A stretch of 64,000 nt of DNA from Vibrio japonicus. Its GTDB lineage: Bacteria > Pseudomonadota > Gammaproteobacteria > Enterobacterales > Vibrionaceae. Position 1 is the first letter of the stretch. Each line of letters begins with the position of its first letter. Below are positions 46,405 to 56,223 of the stretch, piece by piece. Position numbers and translations under genes: made by a program. Below the pieces are notes generated by a model. The model had not been told where the DNA came from. It worked only from the letters and a program-made list of their open reading frames with translations, and ran no database searches. Where the stretch lies: positions 620,001 to 684,000 of the forward strand of contig NZ_CP102096.1 of the NCBI RefSeq assembly GCF_024582835.1, given 5' to 3'.

Positions 46405-47511
46405 ATGTCTGAATTCACTTCTCTAGATTTTCAAATGATGTCGCGAGCCATCGAGTTGGCAAAAGGCGGCATCTATACTACTCCTCCAAACCCGAATGTC
46501 GGTTGTGTTATTACGCGTGACGGTGAAATTGTCGGAGAAGGTTTCCATTTTAGGGCTGGTGAGCCTCACGCCGAAGTGCACGCATTGCGTATGGCTGGAA
46601 ACCAAGCCGAAGGTGCAACGGCTTATGTAACGTTAGAGCCTTGCTCTCATTACGGAAGAACGCCACCTTGCGCTGAAGGATTAATTAACGCCAAAGTTGC
46701 CAAAGTCATTTGTGCGATGCAAGACCCGAACCCGCAAGTCGCGGGGCGTGGTATTCAAATGCTGCGTGAGGCGGGGATTGAAGTACAGGTAGGCTTGCTT
46801 GAACAAGATGCCAATGCTCTGAACCCAGCGTTTATCAAACGCATGAAAACGGGTATGCCATATGTGCAGCTGAAAATGGCGGCGAGCCTAGATGGACAAA
46901 CCGCGCTTGCTAATGGCCAGAGTCAGTGGATAACCTCCCCGCAGGCACGACAAGATGTGCAGAAGTACCGTGCGCAAAGTGGTGCGATTCTCTCGACCAG
47001 CAAAACAGTAATTGATGACAATGCATCGCTGAATGTTCGTTGGGCTGACCTTCCTAAGAGTGTTCAAGCTAGTTATTTGGAACAGGGTTTACGTCAACCT
47101 GTTCGGGTCATTCTTGATAGACAAAATCAGCTCACACCTGAACTTAAACTGTTTCACACAGGCGGTGACAAGATAATCGTATCTGAGCAAGGGAATCTGA
47201 CTCCCAAGATAAACCATCAACAACAGATTGACTTGAGAGAGACGTTGGCAGATCTAGCAAACTCTCACAATATTAATCATGTTTGGGTAGAAGCAGGCGC
47301 GACACTAGCGAGTAGCTTAATACAAGCAGAGCTGGTGGATGAGCTTATCCTTTATCTAGCACCTAAAATAATGGGTAGTGATGGCCGAGGTCTACTCGGT
47401 GCGTTAGGGTTGGATTCTATGGCTGACGTTATTGAGTTAGACATAAAAGATGTAAGACAAATTGGTAAAGATATCAGAATCGTTGCCAGTTTATTGAAAA
47501 AAGAAATGTAA
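46405..47511 (+). CDS. ribD: Bifunctional riboflavin deaminase/reductase RibD
   Basis: Two consecutive steps of riboflavin synthesis. The N-terminal deaminase has the zinc site HAEVH (H55, catalytic E57) with C80 and C89 (EPCSHYGRTPPC); the C-terminal half is the NADPH-dependent reductase (LKMAASLDGQTAL, GSDGRGLLGALG). 368 residues, the normal fused form. Two bases from ribE. Confidence 0.97.
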   Translation: MSEFTSLDFQMMSRAIELAKGGIYTTPPNPNVGCVITRDGEIVGEGFHFRAGEPHAEVHALRMAGNQAEGATAYVTLEPCSHYGRTPPCAEGLINAKVAKVICAMQDPNPQVAGRGIQMLREAGIEVQVGLLEQDANALNPAFIKRMKTGMPYVQLKMAASLDGQTALANGQSQWITSPQARQDVQKYRAQSGAILSTSKTVIDDNASLNVRWADLPKSVQASYLEQGLRQPVRVILDRQNQLTPELKLFHTGGDKIIVSEQGNLTPKINHQQQIDLRETLADLANSHNINHVWVEAGATLASSLIQAELVDELILYLAPKIMGSDGRGLLGALGLDSMADVIELDIKDVRQIGKDIRIVASLLKKEM

Positions 47512-47513
47512 TC

Positions 47514-48167
47514 ATGTTTACAGGTATTGTAGAAGCAGTCGGTACTTTGGCTGCAATTACGCCCAAGGGCGAAGATATTAGCGTAACGGTCGAAGTCGGC
47601 AAATTGGACATGTCAGACGTAAAGCTGGGTGACAGTATTGCGACCAACGGTGTGTGCCTAACTGTAGTGGCGTTTAGTCAAACGAGCTATACCGCAGACC
47701 TTTCGCTTGAGACACTGAAAAAAACAGGCTTTGCGGATTATGAAGCGGGCGATAAAGTCAATTTAGAAAAAGCGATGTTGCCGACGACCCGCTTCGGTGG
47801 ACACATTGTGTCTGGTCATGTTGATGGCGTGGGCGAAATTGTTGAGCGCAACATGGTTGGGCGTGCGATCGAATTTTGGGTTGCGATGCCAAGTGAAATA
47901 GCCAAGTACGTTGCCGAAAAAGGCTCAATCACAGTGGATGGCATTAGCTTAACGGTAAATGCGCTGCGTAAGGGGGCTTTTAAGCTCACTATCGTTCCTC
48001 ACACAGGGGAAGAGACCACGATTGCTGACTTCCACGTTGGGCGCAAAGTGAACTTAGAAGTTGATGTACTTGCACGTTACATGGAACGTCTATTGACGGC
48101 GCAGAATGAAGAACAACCAGAGTCCCGTATTACGATGGACTTTTTACGACAAAATGGATTCGCCTAA
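47514..48167 (+). CDS. ribE: Riboflavin synthase, alpha subunit
   Basis: Dismutates two lumazine molecules into riboflavin and the pyrimidine precursor. The 217 residues contain two lumazine-binding repeats beginning MFTGIVEAVG and FGGHIVSGHVDGVG. Named ribC in E. coli. The ATG lies two bases after the ribD stop. Confidence 0.97.
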   Translation: MFTGIVEAVGTLAAITPKGEDISVTVEVGKLDMSDVKLGDSIATNGVCLTVVAFSQTSYTADLSLETLKKTGFADYEAGDKVNLEKAMLPTTRFGGHIVSGHVDGVGEIVERNMVGRAIEFWVAMPSEIAKYVAEKGSITVDGISLTVNALRKGAFKLTIVPHTGEETTIADFHVGRKVNLEVDVLARYMERLLTAQNEEQPESRITMDFLRQNGFA

Positions 48168-48228
48168 GCAAAGGCAATCTGGGCTACATAAAACAATTCG
48201 CCGCTAGAAGCTGAGATAGGAAAAAAAG

Positions 48229-49338
48229 ATGCCAATTAGTACGCCAAAAGAAATTATTGAAGATATTCGCCTTGGAAAAATGGTCATTCTGATGGATGAC
48301 GAAGACCGTGAAAATGAAGGTGATTTGATCATGGCTGCGGAGCATATCACTCCGGAAGCGATAAACTTTATGGCAACTCATGGCCGCGGATTGATTTGTC
48401 TAACGATGACGAAAGAGCGTTGTGAAATGCTAGGCCTACCACCTATGGTGCAAGACAACAACGCCCAGTACACGACAAACTTTACCGTTTCAATCGAAGC
48501 GGCTGAAGGGGTAACGACCGGTATTTCGGCAGCCGATCGCTCTCGCACAGTACAAGCAGCGGTAGCCAAAGATGCTAAAGCCGCAGATTTGGTTCAACCA
48601 GGACATATTTTTCCATTGGCAGCGCAAGAAGGCGGTGTCTTAACTCGTGCTGGTCACACAGAAGCAGGTTGTGACTTGGCTCGTCTGGCGGGGCTAGAAC
48701 CAGCGGGTGTGATCGTAGAGATTCTGAATGATGACGGTACAATGGCACGCCGCCCAGATCTCGAAGTGTTTGCTGAAAAACACGACATTAAACTGGGCAC
48801 GATTGCCGATCTGATTGAGTACCGCAACAATACAGAAACGACGATTGAACGTGTTGCAGAGTGCAAACTGCCTACAGAGTTTGGTGAATTCGACTTGGTT
48901 ACCTATCGTGACACAATAGATAACCAGGTGCACTACGCACTGTGCAAAGGAGAGTTAAAGGATGCTGCGCCATTAGTACGTGTTCATCTGCAAGATACAT
49001 TTACCGATTTGCTTCGCAGTGACCGAAATGCAGAGCGTAGTTGGACGCTGGATAAAGCGATGAAGCGTATCGGTCAAGAGGGCGGGGTACTGGTTATTCT
49101 GGGCAATGAAGAATCGACGGATCTACTTATCCACCGCGTGAAGATGTTTGAAGCACAAGATAAAGGCCAAGCACCGACGTTGGCGAAAAAACAAGGTACT
49201 TCACGTCGTGTTGGTGTCGGCTCACAAATTCTGGCGGATTTAGGTGTTCACGATATGCGCCTTCTATCATCGACAAACAAAAAATATCACGCATTAGGTG
49301 GTTTTGGCCTGAATGTAGTGGAATATGTCTGCGAGTAA
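48229..49338 (+). CDS. ribBA: DHBP synthase with a degenerate GTP cyclohydrolase II-like domain (RibBA)
   Basis: Makes 3,4-dihydroxy-2-butanone 4-phosphate from ribulose 5-phosphate. The N-terminal RibB domain is complete ([11 protein letters not shown] at 23-33, [22 protein letters not shown]). From about residue 210 the chain resembles GTP cyclohydrolase II, but the zinc cysteines (the ECLTGD and RCDCG segments of RibA) are replaced by QDTFTD and DRNAER, so it should not bind zinc or open GTP. A separate RibA is therefore expected elsewhere. 369 residues. Confidence 0.93.
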   Translation: MPISTPKEIIEDIRLGKMVILMDDEDRENEGDLIMAAEHITPEAINFMATHGRGLICLTMTKERCEMLGLPPMVQDNNAQYTTNFTVSIEAAEGVTTGISAADRSRTVQAAVAKDAKAADLVQPGHIFPLAAQEGGVLTRAGHTEAGCDLARLAGLEPAGVIVEILNDDGTMARRPDLEVFAEKHDIKLGTIADLIEYRNNTETTIERVAECKLPTEFGEFDLVTYRDTIDNQVHYALCKGELKDAAPLVRVHLQDTFTDLLRSDRNAERSWTLDKAMKRIGQEGGVLVILGNEESTDLLIHRVKMFEAQDKGQAPTLAKKQGTSRRVGVGSQILADLGVHDMRLLSSTNKKYHALGGFGLNVVEYVCE

Positions 49339-49365
49339 TCGCTAAATCATATGAAATAGCCGGAG

Positions 49366-49398
49366 GGGTAAGCGGTCGAATAAGCGTTTGCCCTTTTT
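49366..49398 (+). terminator. Terminator-like hairpin after ribBA
   Basis: GGGTAAGCG (49366-49374) and CGTTTGCCC (49385-49393) form a 9-bp stem with two G-T pairs, followed by TTTTT. The left arm overlaps a GGAGGGG that can pair elsewhere. Confidence 0.7.
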
Positions 49399-49404
49399 AC
49401 ATCC

Positions 49405-49424
49405 CCTCCTTTAGTGAAGGGAGG
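49405..49424 (+). promoter_or_regulatory. Second hairpin in the ribBA-ribH gap
   Basis: CCTCCTTT-AGTG-AAGGGAGG, an 8-bp stem with one G-T pair and no T run. Its left arm also pairs with GGAGGGG at 49362-49368, so the two structures exclude each other. Confidence 0.6.
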
Positions 49425-49461
49425 AATACGAAATTTCCATTAGATATTGCTCACAATTCTA

Positions 49462-49470
49462 TGCTAGAAT
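49462..49470 (+). promoter_or_regulatory. Candidate extended -10 promoter for ribH-nusB
   Basis: TGCTAGAAT is an extended -10 about 42 bases before the ribH ATG. No good -35, so only tentative. Confidence 0.45.
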
Positions 49471-49511
49471 CCGGCGATTCTCACTTGATGAACATAGTTA
49501 AAGGAAAGCTT

Positions 49512-49982
49512 ATGAAAGTGATCGAGGGTGGCTTCCCAGCGCCAAACGCAAAAATTGCTATCGTTATTTCTCGTTTCAACAGTTTTATTAACGAAAGTCT
49601 ATTGTCTGGTGCAATCGATACTTTAAAGCGTCATGGACAGGTTAGCGAAGAAAACATTACTGTAGTTCGTTGTCCTGGTGCAGTGGAATTACCTCTTGTT
49701 GCTCAGCGTGTAGCAAAAACAGGTAAGTTCGATGCGATCGTGTCTCTAGGTACAGTAATTCGTGGTGGTACACCACACTTCGACTATGTTTGTAGTGAAT
49801 GTAACAAAGGTCTTGCGCAAGTTTCTCTGGAATACAGCCTTCCAGTAGCATTTGGCGTCCTGACTGTTGATACAATTGACCAAGCTATCGAGCGCGCAGG
49901 AACCAAGGCTGGTAATAAAGGTGCAGAGGCTGCACTGAGCGCACTTGAGATGATTAACGTTCTTTCAGAAATTGATTCCTAA
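49512..49982 (+). CDS. ribH: 6,7-dimethyl-8-ribityllumazine synthase
   Basis: Condenses the pyrimidine from RibD with the RibB product to give lumazine; the family forms large capsid-like shells. The 156 residues start MKVIEGGF (ATG 49512, with AAAGGAAAG upstream) and contain [14 protein letters not shown] and [14 protein letters not shown] with the catalytic histidine. The stop shares one base with the nusB ATG. Confidence 0.96.
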   Translation: MKVIEGGFPAPNAKIAIVISRFNSFINESLLSGAIDTLKRHGQVSEENITVVRCPGAVELPLVAQRVAKTGKFDAIVSLGTVIRGGTPHFDYVCSECNKGLAQVSLEYSLPVAFGVLTVDTIDQAIERAGTKAGNKGAEAALSALEMINVLSEIDS

Positions 49983-50449
49983 TGGGGGCCAGTGTGAAAC
50001 CAGCCGCACGTCGTAATGCACGTCGATTCGCTCTACAAGCGATCTACTCATGGCAAATTACCAAAGAGAATGTTGCCACTATTGAAGAGCAGTTCTTATC
50101 TGGTGGTAAGTATGATGAAGAAGAGCATCATGCCGCAGAACCAGCACTTGCAGCTCCAGAAACTGACGTTGCCTACTTCCGTGACCTACTAACAGGTGTT
50201 GTGCTAAGTCACACAGAGCTAGACAGCAAGATTCGTCCTTATACTGCACGTCCAATGCAGGATCTGGACATGATGGAGCTAGCATTGCTTCGCCTTGCTA
50301 TGTATGAAATGACACGTCGTGAAGACGTACCTTACAAAGTGGTTATCAACGAAGCGATTGAACTTGCAAAAGTATTCGCAGCTGAAGACAGCCACAAATT
50401 CGTGAACGGTGTGCTTGATAAAGCAGCACCTCACGTACGTAAGAAGTAA
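49982..50449 (+). CDS. nusB: Transcription antitermination protein NusB
   Basis: With NusE (S10) binds boxA RNA for rRNA antitermination. The 155 residues start with [17 protein letters not shown] and include [16 protein letters not shown] and [13 protein letters not shown], family hallmarks. TAATG coupling to ribH, the usual gammaproteobacterial arrangement. Confidence 0.97.
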   Translation: MGASVKPAARRNARRFALQAIYSWQITKENVATIEEQFLSGGKYDEEEHHAAEPALAAPETDVAYFRDLLTGVVLSHTELDSKIRPYTARPMQDLDMMELALLRLAMYEMTRREDVPYKVVINEAIELAKVFAAEDSHKFVNGVLDKAAPHVRKK

Positions 50450-50463
50450 TAGATTTCAAAAAT

Positions 50464-50492
50464 AAAAAGGTCAGCAATCGCTGACCTTTTTT
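50464..50492 (+). terminator. Terminator after nusB
   Basis: AAAAAGGTCAGC-AATC-GCTGACCTTTTTT, a 12-bp perfect stem. It separates ribH-nusB from thiL-pgpA. Confidence 0.95.
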
Positions 50493-50521
50493 ATTCGTAC
50501 TCAACAATCTGTGGAATTCCT

Positions 50522-51487
50522 ATGTCTGGTGAATTTAATCTGATTGATAAATACTTTGTTGGCAGACAACAGCAGCGTAAAGATGTGCTGTTAGCGGCAG
50601 GTGATGACTGCGCATTGGTTCAAGTGCCACAAGGTTTATCTGTCGCCATCAGCACTGATACCTTAGTTGCTGGCACTCACTTTCTTCCAGAGGCTAATCC
50701 TTCTTGGGTGGCACACAAAGCACTCGCGTCGAACATCAGTGATCTTGCTGCAATGGGGGCTACTCCTTCATGGGTTTCTTTTGCGCTCACTATGCCAGAG
50801 CCGGATGAAGAATGGTTAGCACCGTTTTGCGATGCATTTTTCCAGCTTGCCGATTATTTTGGCATCCAGTTGATTGGCGGAGATACCACAAAAGGGCCTT
50901 TAAGCTTAACACTGACGGTCCAAGGGCTGGTTGACCCTGCAAAAGCACTGCGACGAAATGGTGCTCAAATTGGTGATAGAATTTATGTCACGGGTGAATT
51001 GGGTGACAGTAAAGCAGGCCTTGATGTTATTCTGAATCGAGATCTTTCACAGAAACCTTTTGCCAGTGAACTTGAGCTGAGGCATTACCTATCCACTCCG
51101 CGCGTTTTAGTCGGTCAGGCTCTATTAGGGTTGGCGAGTTCGGCGATTGATATTTCAGACGGGCTGATTTCTGACGTGAAACATATTTTACAACGCTCGA
51201 ATGTCGGTGCCAGTATTGATGTTTCCAAGCTTCCTGTGTCTAATGAGTTAGTCCAGTTTGTTGGCGATCGAGAAACTGCGCTCCAGTACGCTCTCACGAG
51301 TGGAGAGGAATATGAGCTTTGTTTTACCGTGCCTGAGCAAAACCAAGGTGCGTTAGAAAGTGCATTAGCTCACTGCGGCGCGAAGATAACGTGTATCGGG
51401 CAGATTAGACCTCAAGGTACGTTTGATCTTCACTCTCAGGGCGAAGCGCTTAATTGGTCACTGAGTGGCTATGATCATTTCAAATAA
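50522..51487 (+). CDS. thiL: Thiamine-phosphate kinase
   Basis: Phosphorylates thiamine monophosphate to the active diphosphate. The 321 residues have the PurM/ThiL fold with metal-binding AAGDDCALV, SNISDLAAMGATP, GGDTTKGPLSLT and AIDISDGLISD. Translation begins 30 bases after the nusB terminator; pgpA begins 12 bases after its stop. Confidence 0.96.
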   Translation: MSGEFNLIDKYFVGRQQQRKDVLLAAGDDCALVQVPQGLSVAISTDTLVAGTHFLPEANPSWVAHKALASNISDLAAMGATPSWVSFALTMPEPDEEWLAPFCDAFFQLADYFGIQLIGGDTTKGPLSLTLTVQGLVDPAKALRRNGAQIGDRIYVTGELGDSKAGLDVILNRDLSQKPFASELELRHYLSTPRVLVGQALLGLASSAIDISDGLISDVKHILQRSNVGASIDVSKLPVSNELVQFVGDRETALQYALTSGEEYELCFTVPEQNQGALESALAHCGAKITCIGQIRPQGTFDLHSQGEALNWSLSGYDHFK

Positions 51488-51499
51488 ATAGACAGCAGT

Positions 51500-52003
51500 A
51501 TGACAAACCCATTATCTCGAATTTCACTGAAAAACCCTTGGCACTTGCTTGCAACGGGTTTTGGTAGTGGCTTATCTCCGATCATTCCTGGCACGATGGG
51601 CACGCTCGCAGCGGTTCCAGTGTACTTATTACTTGCGCAGCTACCGCTCTTTTTGTACATGCTGGTGGTTATTGTTTCTTGTGTGGTGGGGATTAAGATC
51701 TGTCAGGTAACATCTGATGATATGGGTGTTCACGATCACGGTTCTATTGTGTGGGATGAATTCGCTGGGCTATGGATTACAATGTTGGTTGTACCATGGT
51801 TTGGTTTGTCAGCATTTGATTGGAAGTGGCTTCTGATAGGGTTTGTCTTGTTCAGGTTTTTTGATATGGTCAAACCTTGGCCTATTGGCTGGCTAGATAA
51901 GCGTGTACACGGCGGCTTAGGAATCATGTTAGATGACATCGTCGCAGGTGTCATGGCCGGGGTGTCACTCTATTTAGTGGGTCTGTATTTAGGCTGGCTA
52001 TAA
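51500..52003 (+). CDS. pgpA: Phosphatidylglycerophosphatase A
   Basis: Dephosphorylates phosphatidylglycerophosphate in the inner membrane. The 167 residues contain GFGSGLSPIIPGTMGTL, the acidic site HDHGSIVWDEFAG, RFFDMVKPWPIGW and LDDIVAGVMAG, all PgpA signatures, with about four membrane segments. In an operon with thiL. Confidence 0.95.
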   Translation: MTNPLSRISLKNPWHLLATGFGSGLSPIIPGTMGTLAAVPVYLLLAQLPLFLYMLVVIVSCVVGIKICQVTSDDMGVHDHGSIVWDEFAGLWITMLVVPWFGLSAFDWKWLLIGFVLFRFFDMVKPWPIGWLDKRVHGGLGIMLDDIVAGVMAGVSLYLVGLYLGWL

Positions 52004-52018
52004 ACACTGACTATAAAT

Positions 52019-52042
52019 AAAGGCTTCCAAGTGGAAGCCTTT
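52019..52042. terminator. Bidirectional terminator between pgpA and yaeH
   Basis: AAAGGCTTCC-AAGT-GGAAGCCTTT, a 10-bp perfect stem between convergent genes. Confidence 0.92.
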
Positions 52043-52062
52043 TACGTTTTTATACAGTGTTA

Positions 52063-52446
52063 CTATTTTAGTTTTTCTAGATCCGCTTCGATTTCAGCGA
52101 TCTTACTTGCCACTACTTTTTCTAAATGACGTAAGTCTGACAGAATTTTCTGTTTAACATCTGTCTCAACCACGGTTTCTGGCTTGGTAATTTTGTTCAG
52201 CTCATCAATAACTAATGTTAGGTTACGGTTGATCTCGGTGACTTCTTTGTATTTGTGACTGCCACTATCAACCAAAACATTCTTCACTTGACGTGGGTAT
52301 TTGAATTTAACGCTTTTCGCAAACAACTCACCTTTCTGCTTACGAAAATAGATTTTTAACACGTCTTTGTGCGCTTCTTGGCGGAGTGAATAGCGCTCAA
52401 TCTGCTTAGGATCTTGAATGCCTAAACCGGTGAGGTGTGGGAACAT
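52063..52446 (-). CDS. yaeH: UPF0325/DUF3461 protein YaeH
   Basis: A 127-residue soluble protein that aligns along its length with E. coli YaeH ([40 protein letters not shown]). The C-terminal 45 residues are predicted coiled coil. Function unknown. In E. coli yaeH also sits near glnD and map. Confidence 0.92.
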   Translation of the reverse strand: MFPHLTGLGIQDPKQIERYSLRQEAHKDVLKIYFRKQKGELFAKSVKFKYPRQVKNVLVDSGSHKYKEVTEINRNLTLVIDELNKITKPETVVETDVKQKILSDLRHLEKVVASKIAEIEADLEKLK

Positions 52447-52563
52447 AGGCTACCTCTTTAACTGTGTCTAGTTTTTAATTAGTTCAATAGTTAATGTAGC
52501 AGCCTATTTATGTTGTAGACAGAGGATTTTTCAAGCAGAGCAGTAACTTGTGGTCAAGATCGC

Positions 52564-55185
52564 TTACGGAGCGAGCTTAGCCACGTTTTCCGTTATAAGC
52601 TGCCTTAGATCGTGCTCTTCTTCTTCTGTTAGTTTACCGCCATTGTCACTGGTGAGGATAAACAAGTCTTCTGCTCGTTCTCCGATTGTCGTGATTTTTG
52701 CAGCGTGTAAGTTAATACCCAAATCCGCAAACGTTGCACCAACGGTCGCAAGCAACCCCGGTGTATCTAAGGCGACAAATTCCATTAACGTACGCTTTTT
52801 GCTTTTAGTCGGCAAAAAGTCAACTTGCGTTTTCACCTTAAAATGTTGCAGCTTTCGAGGTATACGACGAGTTTTTATTTTAGTGGGACGCCCATCTTGA
52901 AGAACGTGCACCAAATGTTTACTTATCGCCTTGTGACGGTTCTCATCAATCACGTCACCATGCTGGTCTAACACCATAAATGTATCGAGAACATAGCCGT
53001 CTTTACTTGTCATAACTTGCGCGTCATGCACATTGAGATTGCGACGGTCTAGCTCAGCGACGACAGTGGCAAAGAGGGCATGTTGATCTTTACTGTAGAC
53101 AAAGACTTCAGTGCCGCCTCGTGTCGCTTTCTTGGAAATCAAGATGAGCGGTTTCGAATGGTCTTCATGACGGAGAAGATGAGAGCAGTGCCACGCAATT
53201 TGCTTGTGACTATGACGAAGGAAGTAATCGGCTTTAAAGCGCTGCCAAAGTACCTCGATTTCACGCGCACTAAACCCTTCTTTGCGTAACAGTGCTGACG
53301 CAAGTTGTTGGTTATGGCGAATGCGCTCACGTACATCGACCGGGTTTTCTAATCCTCTACGAAGCGCTCTCTGGGTCGAGTAGAACAATTCAGCAAGAAG
53401 TGTCCGTTTCCAGCTATTCCAAAGTTCTGGGTTAGTCGCGCAAATATCTGCGACAGTAAGGCAAACGAGGTATTCAAGCCTTTCTTCGTCTCGGACCTGT
53501 TTTGCAAATTCGGTGATCACCTCGGGATCATAAATATCACGTCTTTGTGCGGTGACTGACATTAACAAATGATTGCGAACCAGCCATGAAACAAGCTTCG
53601 CTTCAGGTTTTGAGAAGCCGTGTTGAATACAAAAATCATAGGATTCTGTCTCACCGATTTCTGAGTGATCGCCACCACGGCCTTTACCGATATCGTGGAA
53701 AATTGCCGCTATGATGAGTAGCTCTTTTTTCTGAATTCGAGGATATACTTCGCAACAGATAGGGTGCTTATCGTGATTTTTCGCGTAACTAAAAGTGTTG
53801 ATATGCTTTAAAAGTCGAATACTGTGCTCGTCCACCGTGTAAACATGGAAAAGGTCGAATTGCATTTGGCCGACGATCTGGCTCCACTGCGGTAGGTATG
53901 CGGCAAGCACGCCGAGTTTGTGCATCAAACTAAATGCTTTATGCAGCGCATTTGGATGACGGCAAAGCTCGATAAATTTTTCTCTGGCCGCTGGAATGGT
54001 ATGTAAAAACTTATTTAGCCTGCGTCTGGCGGTGCGAAGTTGTCGCATCGTAGGTGGTGCAACGCCTTCAATCGTCGAGTCATTGGCGATATGTAGGAAC
54101 ATATCGAGAATGGTTTCAGGACGAGCTTGAAACAGGGCTGGTTTTCTTGCTTCGATTAAATGGCCACGACGCAAAAAGTCATCACTGATGATTTCCGGTT
54201 CGCTTTCGATGCCATTTTCCAAAATGGCTTGATCAAACAGCTTTAACAACATTTTATTGAGTTCAGCCACACGCCTCAGTGTGCGGTAGAACTCTTTCAT
54301 CATTTTTTCGACCGCCTGATTGCCTTCTCCTTGAAAACCAAGGCTCTCTGCGACTTGAGCTTGATGAGCAAACGTCAGTCGGTTGTCGTAACGTTTCAGC
54401 TGTAAGTGCAATGCAAAGCGAACGCGCCAAAGAAAGTTTTGGCACTCAACAAGTTCACGATATTCAGCGTCGGTTAAGAAACCAAAGTGGCTCATTTCGA
54501 GCAGAGAAGTGGCACCGAAATGACGTCTGGCGACCCAACTGAGCGTATGGATATCGCGCAGACCACCCGGCGTCGACTTTATATCAGGCTCGAGATTGTA
54601 GGTCGTATCATGATAACGAGCATGGCGATCACGTTGCTCTTTAACCTTCGCTTTGTAGAAAACGTCGCTTGGCCAAAAGGATTCGGAATGTATGAGGACT
54701 TTTAGCTGGTGGAATGTATCTTCACAGCCACACAGGAGGCGTGCTTCCTGTAAGTTTGTAGCAACGGTTAAATCCTCTTTGCCAATCTTAGCGCACTCTT
54801 CAATACTGCGAACAGCGTGGCCAACCTCAAGCTTCAAGTCCCACAGTAGAGTAATAAACTCACTGACTTTAGCTGCGAGGTTTTCTGGCAGGGATTTACG
54901 AGAAATAATCAGTATATCGATGTCCGATAAAGGGTGGAGTTCACCGCGACCATAGCCTCCAACCGCGACCAAACTAATGTTCGGCAGCTCTGAAAAACCA
55001 AAGTGAGACCATAATCGGTTTAGCATCAAATCTATGTACTCGGCTCGGCCTAAAACCAAGTCGGCAATCGGATGATGGTTGAGAAATTCTCTCTTTTGGT
55101 AGTCAGCGAATTGTTCTAATTGATTTTTTAGCTCACTAATGGTGATTTGGTCTTTTTCTAAAGCCAGAGGTGATTGAAAGCTCAT
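52564..55185 (-). CDS. glnD: Bifunctional uridylyltransferase/uridylyl-removing enzyme
   Basis: Nitrogen sensor that uridylylates PII when glutamine is low and reverses this when it is high. Order: nucleotidyltransferase (GGYGRGELHPLSDIDIL, 76-92), PII-related linker, HD domain (IFHDIGKGRGGDHSEIGE, around 510) and two C-terminal ACT domains (FVYSKDQHALFATVV and LVALDTPGLLATVG-like). I start at MSFQSPLAL (873 residues), which matches V. cholerae GlnD; an upstream TTG would add 12. Confidence 0.96.
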   Translation of the reverse strand: MSFQSPLALEKDQITISELKNQLEQFADYQKREFLNHHPIADLVLGRAEYIDLMLNRLWSHFGFSELPNISLVAVGGYGRGELHPLSDIDILIISRKSLPENLAAKVSEFITLLWDLKLEVGHAVRSIEECAKIGKEDLTVATNLQEARLLCGCEDTFHQLKVLIHSESFWPSDVFYKAKVKEQRDRHARYHDTTYNLEPDIKSTPGGLRDIHTLSWVARRHFGATSLLEMSHFGFLTDAEYRELVECQNFLWRVRFALHLQLKRYDNRLTFAHQAQVAESLGFQGEGNQAVEKMMKEFYRTLRRVAELNKMLLKLFDQAILENGIESEPEIISDDFLRRGHLIEARKPALFQARPETILDMFLHIANDSTIEGVAPPTMRQLRTARRRLNKFLHTIPAAREKFIELCRHPNALHKAFSLMHKLGVLAAYLPQWSQIVGQMQFDLFHVYTVDEHSIRLLKHINTFSYAKNHDKHPICCEVYPRIQKKELLIIAAIFHDIGKGRGGDHSEIGETESYDFCIQHGFSKPEAKLVSWLVRNHLLMSVTAQRRDIYDPEVITEFAKQVRDEERLEYLVCLTVADICATNPELWNSWKRTLLAELFYSTQRALRRGLENPVDVRERIRHNQQLASALLRKEGFSAREIEVLWQRFKADYFLRHSHKQIAWHCSHLLRHEDHSKPLILISKKATRGGTEVFVYSKDQHALFATVVAELDRRNLNVHDAQVMTSKDGYVLDTFMVLDQHGDVIDENRHKAISKHLVHVLQDGRPTKIKTRRIPRKLQHFKVKTQVDFLPTKSKKRTLMEFVALDTPGLLATVGATFADLGINLHAAKITTIGERAEDLFILTSDNGGKLTEEEEHDLRQLITENVAKLAP

Positions 55186-55306
55186 TCCGCAAGTCCGTGC
55201 AATGTACCTGATGACTTTCAATCTACCAAAATAGGGTAGTAACCTAAATAAATAATTAGTTTTGGTGTGTACGGATATGTTTGGTGCTGGGAAGGATGCA
55301 ATAAAA

Positions 55307-55330
55307 ATATCCCCGCCTGAGCGGGGATAT
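55307..55330 (-). terminator. Terminator after map
   Basis: ATATCCCCGC / GCGGGGATAT with a 4-base loop, followed on the minus strand by TTTTATT. It separates map from glnD, which therefore probably has its own promoter. Confidence 0.92.
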
Positions 55331-55344
55331 GAGAAAAGCTGAGA

Positions 55345-56223
55345 TTATGCGTTGTTCATAATACGTGGGATTGTGTCATCGCTACGTAGTGTGAATACTT
55401 CACAACCCGTTTTTGTTACTACGATAGTGTGCTCGTACTGCGCCGATTTTTTGCCATCGCCCGTGTAAACTGTCCAGTCATCTTCAGCGTCAACACTCAC
55501 ACCAAATTTACCAGCGTTAATCATTGGTTCGATGGTAAAGCACATGCCTTCTTTAAGAACGCGACGGTCGCTGTTTTTGTAGTGAACGATTTGTGGTTCT
55601 TCATGGAACTCGTTTCCGATACCGTGGCCACAGAAATCTTTTACAATAGAGAACTTATTGCGTGGGTTCTTTTTGTTGTTTTCTTTGATGTATTTTTCGA
55701 TTGCAGCACCGATTTCACCAACGGTAGAGCCATCTTTAACCGTGCGCATACCCACGTAAAGTGCTTCTTTTGTCACCATACATAGGCGCTTGTCAGCAGG
55801 GTTTACGTCACCTACGAAGAACATTTTTGATGTGTCACCGTGGTAGCCTTCAGGACGTACAGAAAGGTCAGCATTTTCGTCATTTGGTACGATTACAGTA
55901 ATGTCGATGTTGATGATATCGCCATTTTTCAGTACTGCTGGCTTAACTTGACCGTTGCTGCCTGTTTCGTCTTGTGACGCAGGAATGCCGTGACACACGA
56001 TATGGTTGATCGATGTACAGATTGATTTAGGGAAACCATGGTAATCAAGTGGAGCAGAGTAGGCTCCTTTCTCTAGAGCGTAATCGTGACAGATTTGGTT
56101 AAGCTCATCCGTCGTCACCCCTTCTTTGATATAAGGTTCAATCATCTCTAGAATTTCAGCGGCTAAAGCACCCGCTTTGCGCATACGTTCGATTTCTTCA
56201 GCTGTTTTTATCTTGATTGACAT
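55345..56223 (-). CDS. map: Type I methionine aminopeptidase
   Basis: Removes the initiator methionine. Metal ligands are seen in NIDITVI (Asp), GYHGDTSKMFFVG (Asp), GHGIGNEFHEEPQ (His), FTIEPMI (Glu) and YEHTIVVT (Glu). At 292 residues it exceeds E. coli Map (264); extra residues fall after ASQDETGSNGQVKPAVL and as VPNDENADLSVRPEG between the first two metal aspartates. Divergent from rpsB, as in many relatives. Confidence 0.95.
   Translation of the reverse strand: MSIKIKTAEEIERMRKAGALAAEILEMIEPYIKEGVTTDELNQICHDYALEKGAYSAPLDYHGFPKSICTSINHIVCHGIPASQDETGSNGQVKPAVLKNGDIINIDITVIVPNDENADLSVRPEGYHGDTSKMFFVGDVNPADKRLCMVTKEALYVGMRTVKDGSTVGEIGAAIEKYIKENNKKNPRNKFSIVKDFCGHGIGNEFHEEPQIVHYKNSDRRVLKEGMCFTIEPMINAGKFGVSVDAEDDWTVYTGDGKKSAQYEHTIVVTKTGCEVFTLRSDDTIPRIMNNA

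Noticed and set aside
48168..48228. FMN riboswitch before ribBA
   Set aside because: The gap is only 61 bases and lacks the conserved RFN elements.
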